A DNA stretch of 64,000 nucleotides from Morinoia aosen (GCA_030386875.1 JASJYW010000026.1:10124246-10188245); one strand, 5' to 3'; counted from the stretch's first letter, positions 43,620 through 57,784 are shown. The notes: generated by a model not told the origin, from the sequence alone. Numbers and translations are program-made.

Positions 43620-46600
43620 CTGTTTCCCGTGGCGACATAGGCGGAAAGTGCATATTTAGCCGATTCCACGATCGACAGAGCTAAAATGCGTGTTTTGGGC
43701 CATTCCTCGGCCGAATGCGGTGAAAATCACGTCGTTTGCTGTTACCCGTGGCGACATAGGCGGAGAGTGCATATATAGCCGATTCCACGGTCGACAGAGC
43801 TAAAATGCGGGTTTTGGGCCATTCCTAGGTCGAATGCGGTGAAAATCACGTCGTTTGCTGTTTCCCGTGGCGACATAGGCGGAAAATGCATATTTAGCCG
43901 ATTCCACGGTCGACAGAGCTAAAATGCGTGTTTTGGGCCATCCCTAGGCCGAATGCGGTGAAAATCACGTCGTTTGGTGTGTTCCGTGGCGACATAGGCG
44001 GAAAGTGCATATTTAGCCGATTCCACGGTCGACAGAGCTAAAATGCGTGTTTTGGGCCATTCCAAGGCCGAATGCGGTGAAAATCACGTCGTTTGCTGTT
44101 TCCCGCGGCGACATAGGCGGAAAGTGCATATATAGCCGATTCCCACGGTCGACAGAGCTAAAATGCTTGTTTTATGCCATTCCTTGGTCGAACGCGGGGA
44201 AAACCACGTCGTTTGCTGTTTCCCGTGGCGACATAGGCGGAAAGTGCATATTTAGCCGATTCCACGGTCGACAGAGCTAAAATGCGTGTTTTTGGGCCAT
44301 TCCTAGGTCGAATGCGGTGAAAATCACGTCGTTTGCTGTTTCCCGTGGCGACATAGGCGGAAAGTGCATATTTAGCCGGTTCCACGGTCGACGGAGCAAA
44401 AATGCGTGTTTTGGGCCATTCCTAGGCCGAATGCGGTGAAAATCACGTCGTTTGCTGTTTCCCGTGGCGACATAGGTTTGAAAGTGCATATTTAGCCGAT
44501 TCCACGGTCGACAGAGCTAAAATGCTTGTTTTGGGCCATTCCTAGGTCGAATGCGGTGAAAATCACGTCGTTTGCTGTTTCCCGTTTCGACATAGGCGGA
44601 AAGTGCATATTTAGCCGATTCCACGTTCGACAGAGCTAAAATGCGTGTTTTGGGCCATTCCTAGGTCGAATGCGTTGAAAATCACGTCGTTTGCTGTTTC
44701 CCGTGGCGACATAGGCGGAAAGTGCATATTTAGCCGGTTGCACGGTCGACAGAGCTAAAATGCGTGTTTTGGGCCATTCCTAGGCCGAATGCGGTTAAAA
44801 TCACGTCGTTTGCTGTTTCCCGTGGCGACATAGGCCGGGGAAAGTGCATATTTAGCCGATTCCACGGTCGACAGAGATAAAATGCGTGTTTTGGGCCATT
44901 CCTAGGTCGAACGCGGTGAAAATCACGACGTTTGCTGTTTCCAGTGGCGACATAGGTGGAAAGTGCATATTTAGCCGATTCCACGGTCGACAGAGCTAAA
45001 ATGCGTGTTTTGGGCCATTCATAGGCCGAATGGGGTGAAAATCATGTCGTTTGCTGATTAGCGTGGCGACATAGGTGGAAAGTGCATATTTAGCCGATTC
45101 CACGGTCGACAGAGCTAAAATGCGTGTTTTAGACCATTCCTAGGCCGAATGCGGTGAAAATCACGTCGTTTGCTGTTTCCCGTGGCGACATAGGCGGAAA
45201 GTGCGTATTTAGCCGATTCCACGGTCGACAGAGCTGAAATGCGTTTTTTGGGCCATTCCTAGGCCGAATGCGGTTAAAATCACGTCGTTTGCTGTTTCCC
45301 GTGGCGACATAGGCGGAAAGTGCATATTTAGCCGATTCCACGGTCGACAGAGCTAAAATGCGTGTTTTGGGCCATTCCTAGGCCGAATGCGGTGAAAATC
45401 ACGTCGTTTGCTGTTTCCCGTGGCGACATAGGCGGAAAGTGCATATATAGCCGATTCCACGGTCAACAGAGCTAAAATGCGTGTTTTGGGCCATTCTTAG
45501 GTCGAACGCGATGAAAATCACGTCGTTTGCTGTTTCCCGTGGCGACATAGGCGGAAAGTGCATATTTAGCCGATTCCACGGTCGACAGAGCTAAAATGCG
45601 TGTTTTGGGCCATTCCTAGGTCGAATGCGGTGAAAATCACGTGGCTTGCAGTTTCCCGTGGCGACATTGGCGGAAAGTGCATATTTAGCCGATTCCACGG
45701 TCGACAGAGCTGAAATGCGTGTTTTGGGCCACTCCTAGGCCGAATGCGGTGAAAATCACGTCGTTTGCTGTTTCCCGCGGCGACATAGGCGGAAAGTGCA
45801 TATTTAGCCGATTCCACGGTCGACAGAGCTAAAATGCGTGTTTTGGGCCATTTCTAGGCCGAATGCGGTGAAAATCACATCGTTTGCTGTTTCCCGTGGC
45901 GACATAGGCGGAAAGTGCATATTTAGCCGATTCCACGGTCGACAGAGCTAAAATGCGTGTTTTGGGCCATTTATAGGTCGAATGCGTTGAAAAACACGTC
46001 GTTTGCTGTTTCCCGTGGCGATATAGGTGGAAAGTGCATATTTAGCCGATTCCACGGTCGACAGAGCTAAAATGCGTGTTTTGGGCCATTCCTAGGCCGA
46101 ATGCGGTGAAAATCACGTCGTTTGCTGTTTCCGGTGCGACATAGGTTGAAGGTGCATATTTAGCCGATTCCACGGTCGACAGACCTAAAATGCGTGTTTT
46201 GGGCCATTCCTAGGCCGAATGCGGTGAAAATCACGTCGTTTGCTCTTGCCCGCGGCGACATAGGCGGAAAGTGCATGTATAGCCGATTCCACGGTCGACA
46301 GAGCTAAAATGCTTGTTTTGGGCCATTCCTAGGTCGAACGCGGTGAAAATCACGTCGTTTGCTGTTTCCCGTGGCGACATAGGCGGAAAGTGCATATTTA
46401 GCCGATTCCACGGTTCGACAGAGCTAAAATGCGTGTTTTGGGCCATTCCTAGGTCGAATGCGGTGAAAATCACGTCGTTTGCTGTTTCCCGTGGCGACAT
46501 AGGCGGAAAATGCATATTTAGCCGATTCCACGGTCGACAGAGCTAAAATGCGTGTTTTGGGCCATTCCTAGGCCGAATGCGGTGAAAATCACGTCGTTTG

Positions 46601-49600
46601 ATGTGTTCCGTGGCGACATAGGCGGAAAGTGCATATTTAGCCGATTCCACGGTCGACAGAGCTAAAATGCGTGTTTTGGGCCATTCCTAGGCCGAATGCG
46701 GTGAAAATCACGTCGTTTGCTGTTTCCCGCGGCGACATAGGCGGAAAGTGCATATATAGCCGATTCCACGGTCGACAGAGCTAAAATGCGTGTTTTGGGC
46801 CATTCCTAGGCCGAATGCGGTGAAAATCACGTCGTTTGCTATTTCCCGCGGCGACATAGGCGGAAAGTGCATATTTAGCCGATTCCACGGTCGACAGGGC
46901 GAAAATGCGTGTTTTGGGCCACTCCTAGGTCGAATGCGGTGAAAATCACGTCGTTTGCTGTTTCCCGTGGCGACATAGACGGAAAGTGCATACTTAGCCG
47001 ATTCCACGGTCGAAATAGCTAAAATGCGTGTTTTACGCCACTCCTAGGCCGAATGCGGTGAAAATCACGTCGTTTGCTGTTTCCCGTGGCGACATAGGTG
47101 GAAAGTGCATATTTAGCCGATTCCACGGTCGACAGAGCTAAAATGCGTGTTTTGGGCCATTCATAGGCCGAATGCGGTGAAAATCACGTCGTTTGCTGAT
47201 TAGCGTGGTGACATAGGCGGAAAGTGCATATTTAGCCGATTCCACGGTCGACAAAGCTAAAATGCGTGTTTTAGGCCATTCCTAGGCCGAATGCGGTGGA
47301 ATCACGTCGTTTGCTGTTTCCCGTGGCGACATAGGCGGAAAGTGCATATTTAGCCGATTCCACGGTCGACACAGCTAAAATGCGTGTTTTGGGTCATTCT
47401 TAGGTCGAATGCGGTGAAAATCACGTCGTTTGCTCTTTCCCTTGGCGACATAGGCGGAAAGTGCATATTTAGCCGATTCCACGGTCGACAGAGCTAAAAT
47501 GCGTGTTTTGGGCCATTCCTAGGCCGAATGCGGTGAAAATCACGTCGTTTGCTGTTTCCCGTGGCGACATAGGCGGAAAGTGCATATTTAGCCGATTCCA
47601 CGGTCGACAGAGCTAAAATGCTTGTTTTGGGCCATTCCTAGGCCGAATGCGGTGAAAATCACTTCGTTTGCTGTTTCCCGTGGCGACATAGGCGAAAAGT
47701 GCATATATAGCCGATTCCACGGTCAACAGAGCTAAAATGCGTGTTTTGGGCCATTTTTAGGTCGAACGCGGTGAAAATCACGTCGATTGCTGTTTCCAGT
47801 GGCGACATAGGCGGAAAGTGCATATTTAGCCGATTCCACGGTCGACAGAGCTAAAATGCGTGTTTTGGGCCATTCCTAGGTCGAATGCGGTGAAAATCAC
47901 GTGGCTTGCACTTTCCCGTGGCGACCTAGGCGGAAAGTGCATATATAGCCGATTCCACGGTCGACAGAGCTAAAATGCGTGTTTTGGGCCATTCCTAGGT
48001 CGAATGCGGTAAAAAATCACGTCGTTTGCTGTTGCCCGTAGCGACATAGGCGGAAATTGCATATTTAGCTGATTTCACGGTCGACAGAGCTGAAATGCGG
48101 GTTTTGGGTCATTCCTAGGCCGAATGCGGTGAAAATCCCGTCGTTTGTTGTTTCCCGTGGCGACATAGGCGGAAAGTGCATATTTAGCCGATTCCTCGGT
48201 CGACAGAGCGAAAATGCGTGTTTCGGGCCATTCCTAGGCCGAATGCGGTGGAAATCACGTCGTTTACTGTTTCCCGTGGCGACATAGGCGGAAAGTGCAT
48301 ATTTAGCCGATTCCACGGTCGACAGAGCTAAAATGCGTGTTTTGGGCCACTCCTAGGCCGAATGCGGTGAAAATCACGTCGTTTGCTGTTTCCCGCGGCG
48401 ACATAGGGGGAAAGTGCATATTTAGCCGATACCACGGTCGACAGAGCTAAAATGCGTTTTTTTGGGCCATTCCTAGGTCGAATGCGGTAAAAATCACGTC
48501 GTTTTGCTGTTTCCCGTGGCGACATAGGCGGAAAGTGCATATTTAGCCGATTACACGGTCGACAGAGCTAAAATGGCGTGTCTTGGGCCATTTCTAGGCC
48601 GAATGCGTGTGAAAATCACGTCGTTTGCTGTTTCCCGTGGCGACATAGGTGGAAAGTGCATATTTAGCCGATTCCACGGTCGACAGAGCTAAAATGCGTG
48701 TTTTAGGCCATTCCTAGGCCGAATGCGGTGGAATCACGTCGTTTGCTGTTTCCCGTGGCGACATAGGCGGAAAGTGCATATTTAGCCGATTACACGGTCG
48801 ACAGAGCTAAAATGCGTGTTTCGGGCCATTCATAGGCCGAATGCGGTGAAAATCACGTCGTTTGCTGATTAGCGTGGCGACATAGGCGGAAAGTGCATAT
48901 TTAGCCGATTTCACGGTCGACAGAGCTAAAATGCGTGTTTTTAGGCCATTCCTAGGCCGAATGCGGTGGAATCACGTCGTTTGCTGTTTCCCGTGGCGAC
49001 ATAGGCGGAAAGTGCATATTTAGCCGATTCCACGGTCGACAGAGCTAAAATGCGTGTTTTGGGCCATTCTTAGGTCGAATGCGGTGAAAATCACGTCGTT
49101 TGCTGTTTCCCGTGGCGACATAGGCGGAAAGTGCATATTTAGCCGATTCCACGGTCGACAGAGCTAAAATGCGTGTTTTTGGGCCATTCCTAGGCCGAAT
49201 GCGGTGAAAATCACGTCGTTTGCTGTTTCCCGTGGCGACATAGGCGGAAAGTGCATATTTAGCCGATTCCACGGTCGACAGAGCTAAAATGCGTGTTTTG
49301 GGCCATTCCTAGGTCGTATGCGGTGAAAATCACGTGGCTTGCAGTTTCCCGTGGCGACATTGGCGGAAAGTGCATATTTAGCCGATTCCACGGTCGACAG
49401 AGCTAAAATGCGTGTTTTGGGCCACTCCTAGGCCGAATGCGGTGAAAATCACGTCGTTTGCTGTTTCCCGCGGCGACATAGGCGGAAAGTGCATATTTAG
49501 CCGATTCCACGGTCGACAGAGCTAAAATGCGTGTTTTGGGTCATTTCTAGGCCGAATGCGGTGAAAATCACATCGTTTGCTGTTTCCCGTGGCGACATGG

Positions 49601-52600
49601 GCGGAAAGTGCATATTTAGCCGATTCCACGGTCGACAGAGCTAAAATGCGTGTTTTGGGCCATTTATAGGTCGAATGCGTTGAAAAACACGATCTTTGCT
49701 GTTTCACGTGGCGATATAGGTGGAAAGTGCATATTTAGCCGATTCCACGGTCGACAGAGCTAAAATGCGTGTTTTGGGGCCATTCCTAGGCCGAATGCGG
49801 TGAAAATCACGTCGTTTGCTGTTTCCGGTGCGACATAGGTTGAAGGTGCATATTTAGCCGATTCCACGGTCGACAGACCTAAAATGCGTGTTTTGGGCCA
49901 TTCCTAGGCCGAATGCGGTGAAAATCACGTCGTTTGCTCATTCCCGCGGCGACATAGGCGGAAAGTGCATGTATAGCCGATTCCACGGTCGACAGAGCTA
50001 AAATGCTTGTTTTGGGCCATTCCTAGGTCGAACGCGGTGAAAATCACGTCGTTTGCTGTTTCCCGTGGCGACATAGGCGGAAAGTGCATATTTAGCCGAT
50101 TCCACGGTCGACAGAGCTAAAATGCGTGTTTTGGGCCTTTCCTAGGTCGAATGCGGTGAAAATCACGTCGTTTGCTGTTTCCCGTGGCGACATAGGCGGA
50201 AAATGCATATTTAGCCGATTCCACGGTCGACAGAGCTAAAATGCGTGTTATGGGCCATTCCTAGGCTGAATGCGGTGAAAATCACGTCGTTTGATGTGTT
50301 CCGTGGCGACATAGGCGGAAAGTGCATATTTAGCCGATTCCACGGTCGACAGAGCTAAAATGCGTGTTTTGGGCCATTCCTAGGCCGAATGCGGTGAAAA
50401 TCACGTCGTTTGCTGTTTCCCGCGGCGACATAGGCGGAAAGTGCATATATAGCCGATTCCACGGTCGACAGAGCTAAAATGCGTGTTTTGGGCCATTCCT
50501 AGGCCGAATGCGGTGAAAATCACGTCGTTTGCTATTTCCCGCGGCGACATAGGCGGAAAGTGCATATTTAGCCGATTCCACGGTCGACAGGGCTAAAATG
50601 CGTGTTTTGGGCCACTCCTAGGTCGAATGCGGTGAAAATCACGTCGTTTGCTGTTTCCCGTGGCGACATAGACGGAAGGTGCATACTTAGCCGATTCCAC
50701 GGTCGAAAAAGCTAAAATGCGTGTTTTACGCCACTCCTAGGCCGAATGCGGTGAAAATCACGTCGTTTGCTGTTTCCCGCGGCGAAATAGGTGGAAAGTG
50801 CATATTTAGCCGATTCCACGGTCGACAGAGCTAAAATGCGTTTTTTGGGCCATTCCTAGGTCGAATGCGGTAAAAAATCACGTCGTTTGCTGTTTCCCGT
50901 GGCGACATAGGCGGAAAGTGCATATTTAGCCGATTCCACGGTCGACAGAGCTAAAATGCGTGTCCTTGGGCCATTTCTAGGCCGAATGCGGTGAAAATCA
51001 CGTCGTTTGCTGTTTCCCGTGGCGACATAGGTGGAAAGTGCATATTTAGCCGATTCCACGGTCGACAGAGCTAAAATGCGTGTTTTGGGCCATTCATAGG
51101 CCGAATGCGGTGAAAATCACGTCGTTTGCTGATTAGCGTGGTGACATAGGCGGAAAGTGCATAATTAGCCGATTCCACGGTCGACAGAGCTAAAATGCGT
51201 GTTTTAGGCCATTCCTAGGCCGAATGCGGTGGAATCACGTCGTTTGCTGTTTCCCGTGGCGACATAGGCGGAAAGTGCATATATAGCCGATTCCACGGTC
51301 AACAGAGCTAGAATGCGTGTTTTGGGCCATTCTTAGGTCGAACGCGGTGAAAATCACGTCGATTGCTGTTTCCAGTGGTGACATAGGCGGAAAGTGCATA
51401 TTTAGCCGATTCCACGGTCGACAGAGCTAAAATGCGTGTTTTGAGCCATTCCTAGGTCGAATGCGGTGAAAATCACGTGGCTTGCAGTTTCCCGTGGCGA
51501 CCTAGGCGGAAAGTGCATATACAGCCGATTCCACGGTCGACAGAGCTAAAATGCGTGTTTTGGGCCACTCCTAGGCCGAATGCGGTGAAAATCACGTCGT
51601 TTGCTGTTTCCCGCGGCGACATAGGCGGAAAGTGCATATTTAGCCGATTCCACGGTCGACAGAGCTAAAAATGCGTGTTTTGGGCCATTCCTAGGCCGAA
51701 TGCGGTGAAAATCACATCGTTTGCTGTTTCCCGTGGCGACGTAGGCGGAAAGTGCATATTTAGCCGATTCCACGATCGACAGAGCTAAAATGCGTGTTTT
51801 GGGCCATTCCTAGGCCGAATGCGGTGAAAATCACGTCGTTTGCTGTTACCCGTGGCGACATAGGCGAGAGTGCATATATAGCCGATTCCACGGTCGACAG
51901 AGCTAAAATGCGGGTTTTGGGCCATTCCTAGGTCGAACGCGGTGAAAATCACGTCGTTTTGCTGATTCCCGTAGCGACATAGGCGGAAAGTGCATATTTA
52001 GCCGATTCCACGGTCGACAGAGCTAAAATGCGTGTTTTGGGCCATTCCTAGGTCGAATGCGGTGAAAATCACGTCGTTTGCTGTTTCCCGTGGCGACATA
52101 GGCGGAAAATGCATATTTAGCCGATTCCACGGTCGACAGAGCTAAAATGCGTGTTTTGGGCCATCCCTAGGCCGAATTCGGTGAAAATCACGTCGTTTGG
52201 TGTGTTCCGTGGCGACATAGGCGGAAAGTGCATATTTAGCCGATTCCACGGTCGACAGACCTAAAATGCGTGTTTTGGGCCATTCCAAGGCCGAATGCGG
52301 TGAAAATCACGTCGTTTGCTGTTTCCCGCGGCGACATAGGCGGAAAGTGCATATATAGCCGATTCCACGGTCGGACAGAGCTAAAATGCTTGTTTTATGC
52401 CATTCCTTGGTCGAACGCGGGGAAAATCACGTCGTTTGCTGTTTCCCGTGGCGACATAGGCGGAAAGTGCATATTTAGCCGATTTCCACGGTCGACAGAG
52501 CTAAAATGCGTGTTTTGGGCCACTCCTAGGTCGAATGCGGTGAAAATCACGTCGTTTGCTGTTTCCCGTGGCGACATAGACGGAAAGTGCATACTTAGCC

Positions 52601-54875
52601 GATTCCACGGTCGAAATAGCTAAAATGCGTGTTTTACGCCACTCCTAGGCCGAACGCGGTGAAAATCACGTCGTTTGCTGTTTCCCGCGGCGACATAGGT
52701 GGAAAGTGCATATTTAGCCGATTCCACGGTCGACAGAGCTAAAATGCGTTTTTTGGGCCATTCCTAGGTCGAATGCGGTAAAAATCACGTCGTTTGCTGT
52801 TTCCCGTGGCGACATAGGCGGAAAGTGCATATTTAGCCGATTCCACGGTCGACAGAGCTAAAATGCGTTGTCTTGGGCCATTTCTAGGCCGAATGCGGTG
52901 AAAATCACGTCGTTTGCTGTTTCCCGTGGCGACATAGGTGGAAGGTGCATATTTAGCCGATTCCACGGTCGACAGAGCTAAAATGCGTGTTATGGGCCAT
53001 TCATAGGCCGAATGCGGTGAAAATCACGTCGTTTGCTGATTAGCGTGGTGACATAGGCGGAAAGTGCATATTTAGCCGATTCCACGGTCGACAGAGCTAA
53101 AATGCGTGTTTTAGGCCATTCCTAGGCCGAATGCGGTGGAATCACGTCGTTTGCTGTTTCCCGTGGCGACATAGGCGGAAAGTGCATATTTAGCCGATTC
53201 CACGGTCGACAGAGCTAAAATGCGTGTTTTGGGTCATTATTAGGTCGAATGCGGTGAAAATCACGTCGTTTGCTCTTTCCCTTGGCGACATAGGCGGAAA
53301 GTGCATATTTAGCCGATTCCACGGTCGACAGAGCTAAAATGCGTGTTTTGGGCCATTCCTAGGCCGAATGCGGTGAAAATCACGTCGTTTGCTGTTTCCC
53401 GTGGCGACATAGGCGGAAAGTGCATATTTAGCCGATTCCACGGTCGACAGAGCTAAAATGCTTGTTTTGGGCCATTCCTAGGCCGAATGCGGTGAAAATC
53501 ACGTCGTTTGCTGTTTCCCGTGGCGACATAGGCGGAAAGTGCATATATAGCCGATTCCACGGTCAACAGAGCTAAAATGCGTGTTTTGGGCCATTCTTAG
53601 GTCGAACGCGGTGAAAATCACGTCGATTGCTGTTTCCAGTGGCGACATAGGCGGAGCCGATTCCACGGTCGACAGAGCTAAAATGCGTGTTTTGGGCCAT
53701 TCCTAGGTCGAATGCGGTGAAAATCACGTGGCTTGCAGTTTCCCGTGGCGACCTAGGCGGAAAGTGCATATATAGCCGATTCCACGGTCGACAGAGCTAA
53801 AATGCGTGTTTTGGGCCACTCCTAGGCCGAATGCGGTGAAAATCACGTCGTTTGCTGTTTCCCGCGGCGACATAGGCGGAAAGTGCATATTTAGCCGATT
53901 CCACGGTCGACAGAGCTAAAATGCGTGTTTTGGGCCATTCCTAGGCCGAATGCGGTGAAAATCACATCGTTTGCTGTTTCCCGTGGCGACGTAGGCGGAA
54001 AGTGCATATTTAGCCGATTCCACGGTCGACAGAGCTAAAATGCGTTTTTTGGGCCATTCCTAGGTCGAATGCGGTAAAAATCACGTCGTTTGCTGTTGCC
54101 CGTAGCGACATAGGCGGAAATTGCATATTTAGCTGATTTCACGGTCGACAGAGCTGAAATGCGGGTTTTGGGTCATTCCTAGGCCGAATGCGGTGAAAAT
54201 CACGTCGTTTGTTGTTTCCCGTGGCGACATAGGCGGAAAGTGCATATTTAGCCGATTCCTCGGTCGACAGAGCGAAAATGCGTGTTTCGGGCCATTCCTA
54301 GGCCGAATGCGGTGAAAATCACGTCGTTTGCTGTTTCCCGTGGCGACATAGGTGGAAAGTGCATATTTAGCCGATACCACGGTCGACAGAGCTAAAATGC
54401 GTTTTTTGGGCCATTCCTAGGTCGAATGCGGTAAAAATCACGTCGTTTGCTGTTTCCCGTGGCGACATAGGCGGAAAGTGCATATTTAGCCGATTACACG
54501 GTCGACAGAGCTAAAATGCGTGTCTTGGGCCATTTCTAGGCAGAATGCGGTGAAAATCACGTCGTTTGCTGTTTCCCGTGGCGACATAGGTGGAAAGTGC
54601 ATATTTAGCCGATTCCACGGTCGACAGAGCTAAAATGCGTGTTTCGGGCCATTCATAGGCCGAATGCGGTGAAAATCACGTCGTTTGCTGATTAGCGTGG
54701 CGACATAGGCGGAAAGTGCATATTTACCCGATTTCACGGTCGACAGAGCTAAAATGCGTGTTTTAGGCCATTCCTAGGCCGAATGCGGTGGAATCACGTC
54801 GTTTGCTGTTTCCCGTGGCGACATAGGCGGAAAGTGCATATTTAGCCGATTCCACGGTCGACGGAGCTAAAATGC
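43620..54875 (-). repeat. 119-bp satellite array, block 4 (- orientation, about 95 monomers)
   Basis: Same unit, minus orientation. It carries the diagnostic variants of block 1 in reverse complement: GCTGATTAGCGTGG, GATGTGTTCCGTGG, GGCTTGCAGTTTCCC and GGTGCGACATAGGTTGAAGG. A marked pair (GTTACCCGTGG with GAGAGTGC or a close form) recurs at about 43740 and 51845, that is about 68 monomers apart, similar to the block 1 period. One shortened monomer is at about 53655 (GGCGGAGCCGATTCC). The array ends at the 5' LTR of element D. Confidence 0.97.
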
Positions 54876-55195
54876 TGTGCGCCCTCAGAGTGTATAAATA
54901 GGATCGTCAAGCAACACCGACGTTCATTACGGGTGCGCTGCCGTGGAGGTCACATTAGATTGAGTCACCTCTGTTCTGTATCAGACGCGTTACCATCAGG
55001 GAAGCACCTGTATAAATCACAGAAGCATTGTAGAAGAATTGTACTAGCACCTATCGTCTGATCTCTCTGATTCTTGCCAACTACCAAGCCTGTATCTACT
55101 CTGATGTACCAATAAACTATAAATCACGTTGCTGCTCGTCACTCCCGAACCCCATCCGCGTTTGGTGCGGCCTGTTACTGAAAAGGGCCGGAACA
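54876..55195 (+). repeat. 5' LTR of element D (about 320 bp)
   Basis: Runs from TGTGCGCC to GGAACA directly after a satellite monomer. A TATA box (TATAAATA) is at 54893-54900 and AATAAA at 55111-55116. It aligns with the B LTR with moderate divergence in the middle. It joins the satellite at a different point of the monomer from B, so the two insertions are independent. Confidence 0.82.
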
Positions 55196-55199
55196 TTTA

Positions 55200-55217
55200 T
55201 GGTGACCCATGTATGGG
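55200..55217 (+). promoter_or_regulatory. Primer binding site of element D
   Basis: TGGTGACCCATGTATGGG starts four bases after the LTR. The priming tRNA is not identified; B has TGGTGCCCG at the same place. Confidence 0.55.
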
Positions 55218-56192
55218 GATACCACATCAAAGATATCCACATTGCCCATTGAAGAAGAAAGATAGCAAGAATTGATTTTCGGTTCTGCTGATCCGTGGTT
55301 TTAAGTGTGAAGAGTGTCAGCCTGTGGAGTAACGTCGCGTAGTTCTCACATTACTTCAGAGCATCGAGAAAAGGAAGAAGGACGTCAGCGCAGAAAATCG
55401 AAGTTCTTTACAAGAAACACTTCGAGGGAGAAAAAATAATCGAAAATTTACACGCTACGCAGTCTTCACCAGTCTACTCATCGCTACTCAAAGGAGAAAA
55501 TGACGTGAAGGGTCCAAACCAACAACCTGGTTTGTCGACGGGATCTACGCATCTACCCACCGTCATCTGCAACGAGAAGATCTACGAGGAGATCGACGAG
55601 AGCTACACATCGCCAAATAGCAAGCTGAGTATACGCCGATAATGTTTGCTTGCTAATTAAATAAGCATGAGCTCAAATTAATAAGTATACATCATCGTTA
55701 TAAAGTTAATGAGTAGGAAGTTAAGCAGTAATCACTCAGCAGTGCAAGCGCAGTGAGCGAGCAGCATAGCATTGCAGCAAGCGCAGGTTCTTGGTAAGCG
55801 GGAGAGCGAGCCTGTTCGCGGAAGTATTGTGTGGGTAAACAGTTGAAGGAAGTTGTAGCCGGAGCTCGGTCCTCCAGCACCTATTGTTCGCGACCCATTG
55901 TTCTCTAGTGTATAAGAGTGGGCTGGTGCAGCCTGCCGCTGAGAGTAACAGTCACGCAACAGTCAGTAACGGTAGCAGAATAACAGTAACAGTCGAGCAG
56001 CTTGACTAAGTTTTTTGTGGTGCTGTAATAGCCTGTTTTAAGTCCACTGGAATTGTGAGTATCATTTTATTGTGTGTAAAATACTTTCTTTAAATGTGTG
56101 TAGAATATTATCAATTGCATGTAGAAAATTTTACTGTGTGGAGAACAATTTTTTCTTAAAGGTAATCGGAGGTCTAAGAATATTGTGTTTTT
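55218..56192 (+). other. Leader (5' UTR) of element D
   Basis: About 1 kb, similar to the B leader; the stretch 55330-55540 is nearly identical. It includes a predicted donor: CCACTGGAATT then GTGAGT at 56055-56060. No ORF conserved with an AUG in both copies was found. The TTGCATGTAGAAAATTTTA-like units near 56090-56140 are also present in B. Confidence 0.7.
56055..56060 (+). promoter_or_regulatory. Predicted 5' splice donor in leader of D
   Basis: GTGAGTATC follows an exon end of GGAATT. It is conserved in B at the aligned position (3889-3894) and has a functional analogue in C. The likely partner is the acceptor at 63405-63436. Confidence 0.5.
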
Positions 56193-56881
56193 ATGTCGGG
56201 CAGTGACTCTGACGAGTACGAGTACATAAGAACCACCCCTTACGTGACCCGAGTAGGAAGAGTTTCAGTGCCTATTTTTTTCACGATGGCGACCACCACT
56301 GTCACCCCTGTAACTAGTACAGTTACTACCACAGTTGTCCCTGTAACTAGCTCAGTTACCAGTGTAACGACTTCTGTTGTCGGTCCGATACCCAGTGTTG
56401 TGATTGCTGGACAGGATCTTCCCCAATTCCGGGGTAGAAGGCGTCGTTTTGATCCGGACTTCATAGAAAATAAGTCACTAGAAACGCACATAAAGAATGT
56501 GCGAGCCTATTTTAATATGCTATCCGACAACTCAGAGGAAGCTAAACTCAATCTATTGTTGCGAACTGCAGACAAGCGGGTTGGCGACTTCAACGCCGTT
56601 GTAGCTTCCATAATCAGTGAGGGATATGAATTGAGTTTTGAAGAAGTCGTGCACCTGTTAGAAAATATTTACGTCTCGAAAGGCGAAAGATCTTTGCACG
56701 CAGTTGCGTGTGACCTGAATAATGTACGCCTAAAACGTAATGATGCTTTAGCGAGTCAGTTTGTTGAAATATTGTCCAAAATCCGTAAGCTAACCCACAG
56801 AATAATGAACAGCCCGGAGTGTTCGAACAGAGCCCACCCGTATGTAGTAAACTGTCCCGATCCTGTTGCTCTCGATAAGTA

Positions 56882-57784
56882 CAGGGTGAGGCAGAAAAAC
56901 CTATCCGATTTCAAAACGTTATAAAATTAAAACGACTGAAGTTGTCAAAAAAATTTTTTTATTAGCATATCGCAAATTTTATGCCATTTTTAAATTTAGG
57001 TTTTGAAAAGCACATCACTCAAATGTCGTCCTTGGGAGCGGATACACTGATTTAGGCGCTCGCGGTAGCTTTCCATGACTTTCACCGTCATTTCCACAGG
57101 AATTTCTTCAATTGCCCGAGCAATTTCCCTTCGTAAAGCAAGAAGGGTCCTTGGTCGATGCTGGTAAACCTTCGATTTGAGGTAACCCCAAAGGAAGAAG
57201 TCACATGGAGTGAGATCCGGTGAGCGCGGCGGCCAGCCAAGATCACCTCTCAGGGAAATGAGGCGACCCGGAAACAGTTCCCTGAGAATGTCCATTGATC
57301 GTCGCGATGTGTGGGCGGTTGCACCATCCTGTTGAAACCACACATTTTCCACGCCATTTTCTTCCATTTTGGGTCTAAGAAAATTTTCCAGCATGAGAAA
57401 ATAGCGCTCGCTGTTGACCGTTACGGTTTGCCCATTTTCTTCAAAAAAGTAAGGCCCCCAGACGCCTAGGCGACTTCTTTTTCAATGCTGAACTCGTCTG
57501 TCTAAAATTTGACACCCACACTTTAATCGTAGCGTGATGTGGAACAGGATCATGACGCCCGAGTCCGTTGAATTCGAAAAGCACGTTGTGTAGCAATTAT
57601 CGAACCGCCGCATTCGATAAACCGCTCAATAACAAAAGCACGATGTTCACCAGACCAAGGCATGTTGACTACTGACAAATGGCATAAAACCGGCTTTCTA
57701 ACGGTTTTTGCCCCACTACTCTACCTGCTCCCTCTTCTGAGAAAAAGGGATTTGAAATCGGATAGGTTTTTCTGCCCCACCCTT
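56882..57784 (-). mobile_element. Mariner-type DNA transposon (903 bp, DD41D type, internally deleted)
   Basis: It has 34-bp terminal inverted repeats (56882-56915 and 57751-57784) that match at 32 of 34 positions; both ends contain GGCAGAAAAACCTATCC. A TA duplication lies at 56880-56881 and 57785-57786. The homologous gag of B (TA at 3016-3017) is the unoccupied site and confirms exact ends. The transposase gene on the minus strand is defective, so the copy is non-autonomous but its ends look intact. Confidence 0.95.
56996..57663 (-). pseudogene. Degenerate mariner transposase
   Basis: The minus strand starts at an AUG (57663) with MPWSGEHRAF and a helix-turn-helix-like N-terminus. The frame hits a stop at 57550-57552 after a small indel and then continues in another frame through RHDPVP. 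From about 57470 the text jumps directly to WGPYFFEENGQ. A segment holding the rest of the DNA-binding region and the first catalytic Asp is therefore missing. The C-terminal part (132 codons from 57394) keeps the second Asp in FQQDGATAHT and the third in TPCDFFLWG, with 41 residues between them, the DD41D signature. The intact family protein is about 340 residues. Confidence 0.92.

Noticed and set aside
43004-43684. Long ORFs across the second gap on both strands
   Set aside because: Translations through 500 N flanked by satellite.
5188-54875. Possible CRISPR-like array
   Set aside because: The repeats are contiguous 119-bp monomers with no unique spacers, in a eukaryotic context.
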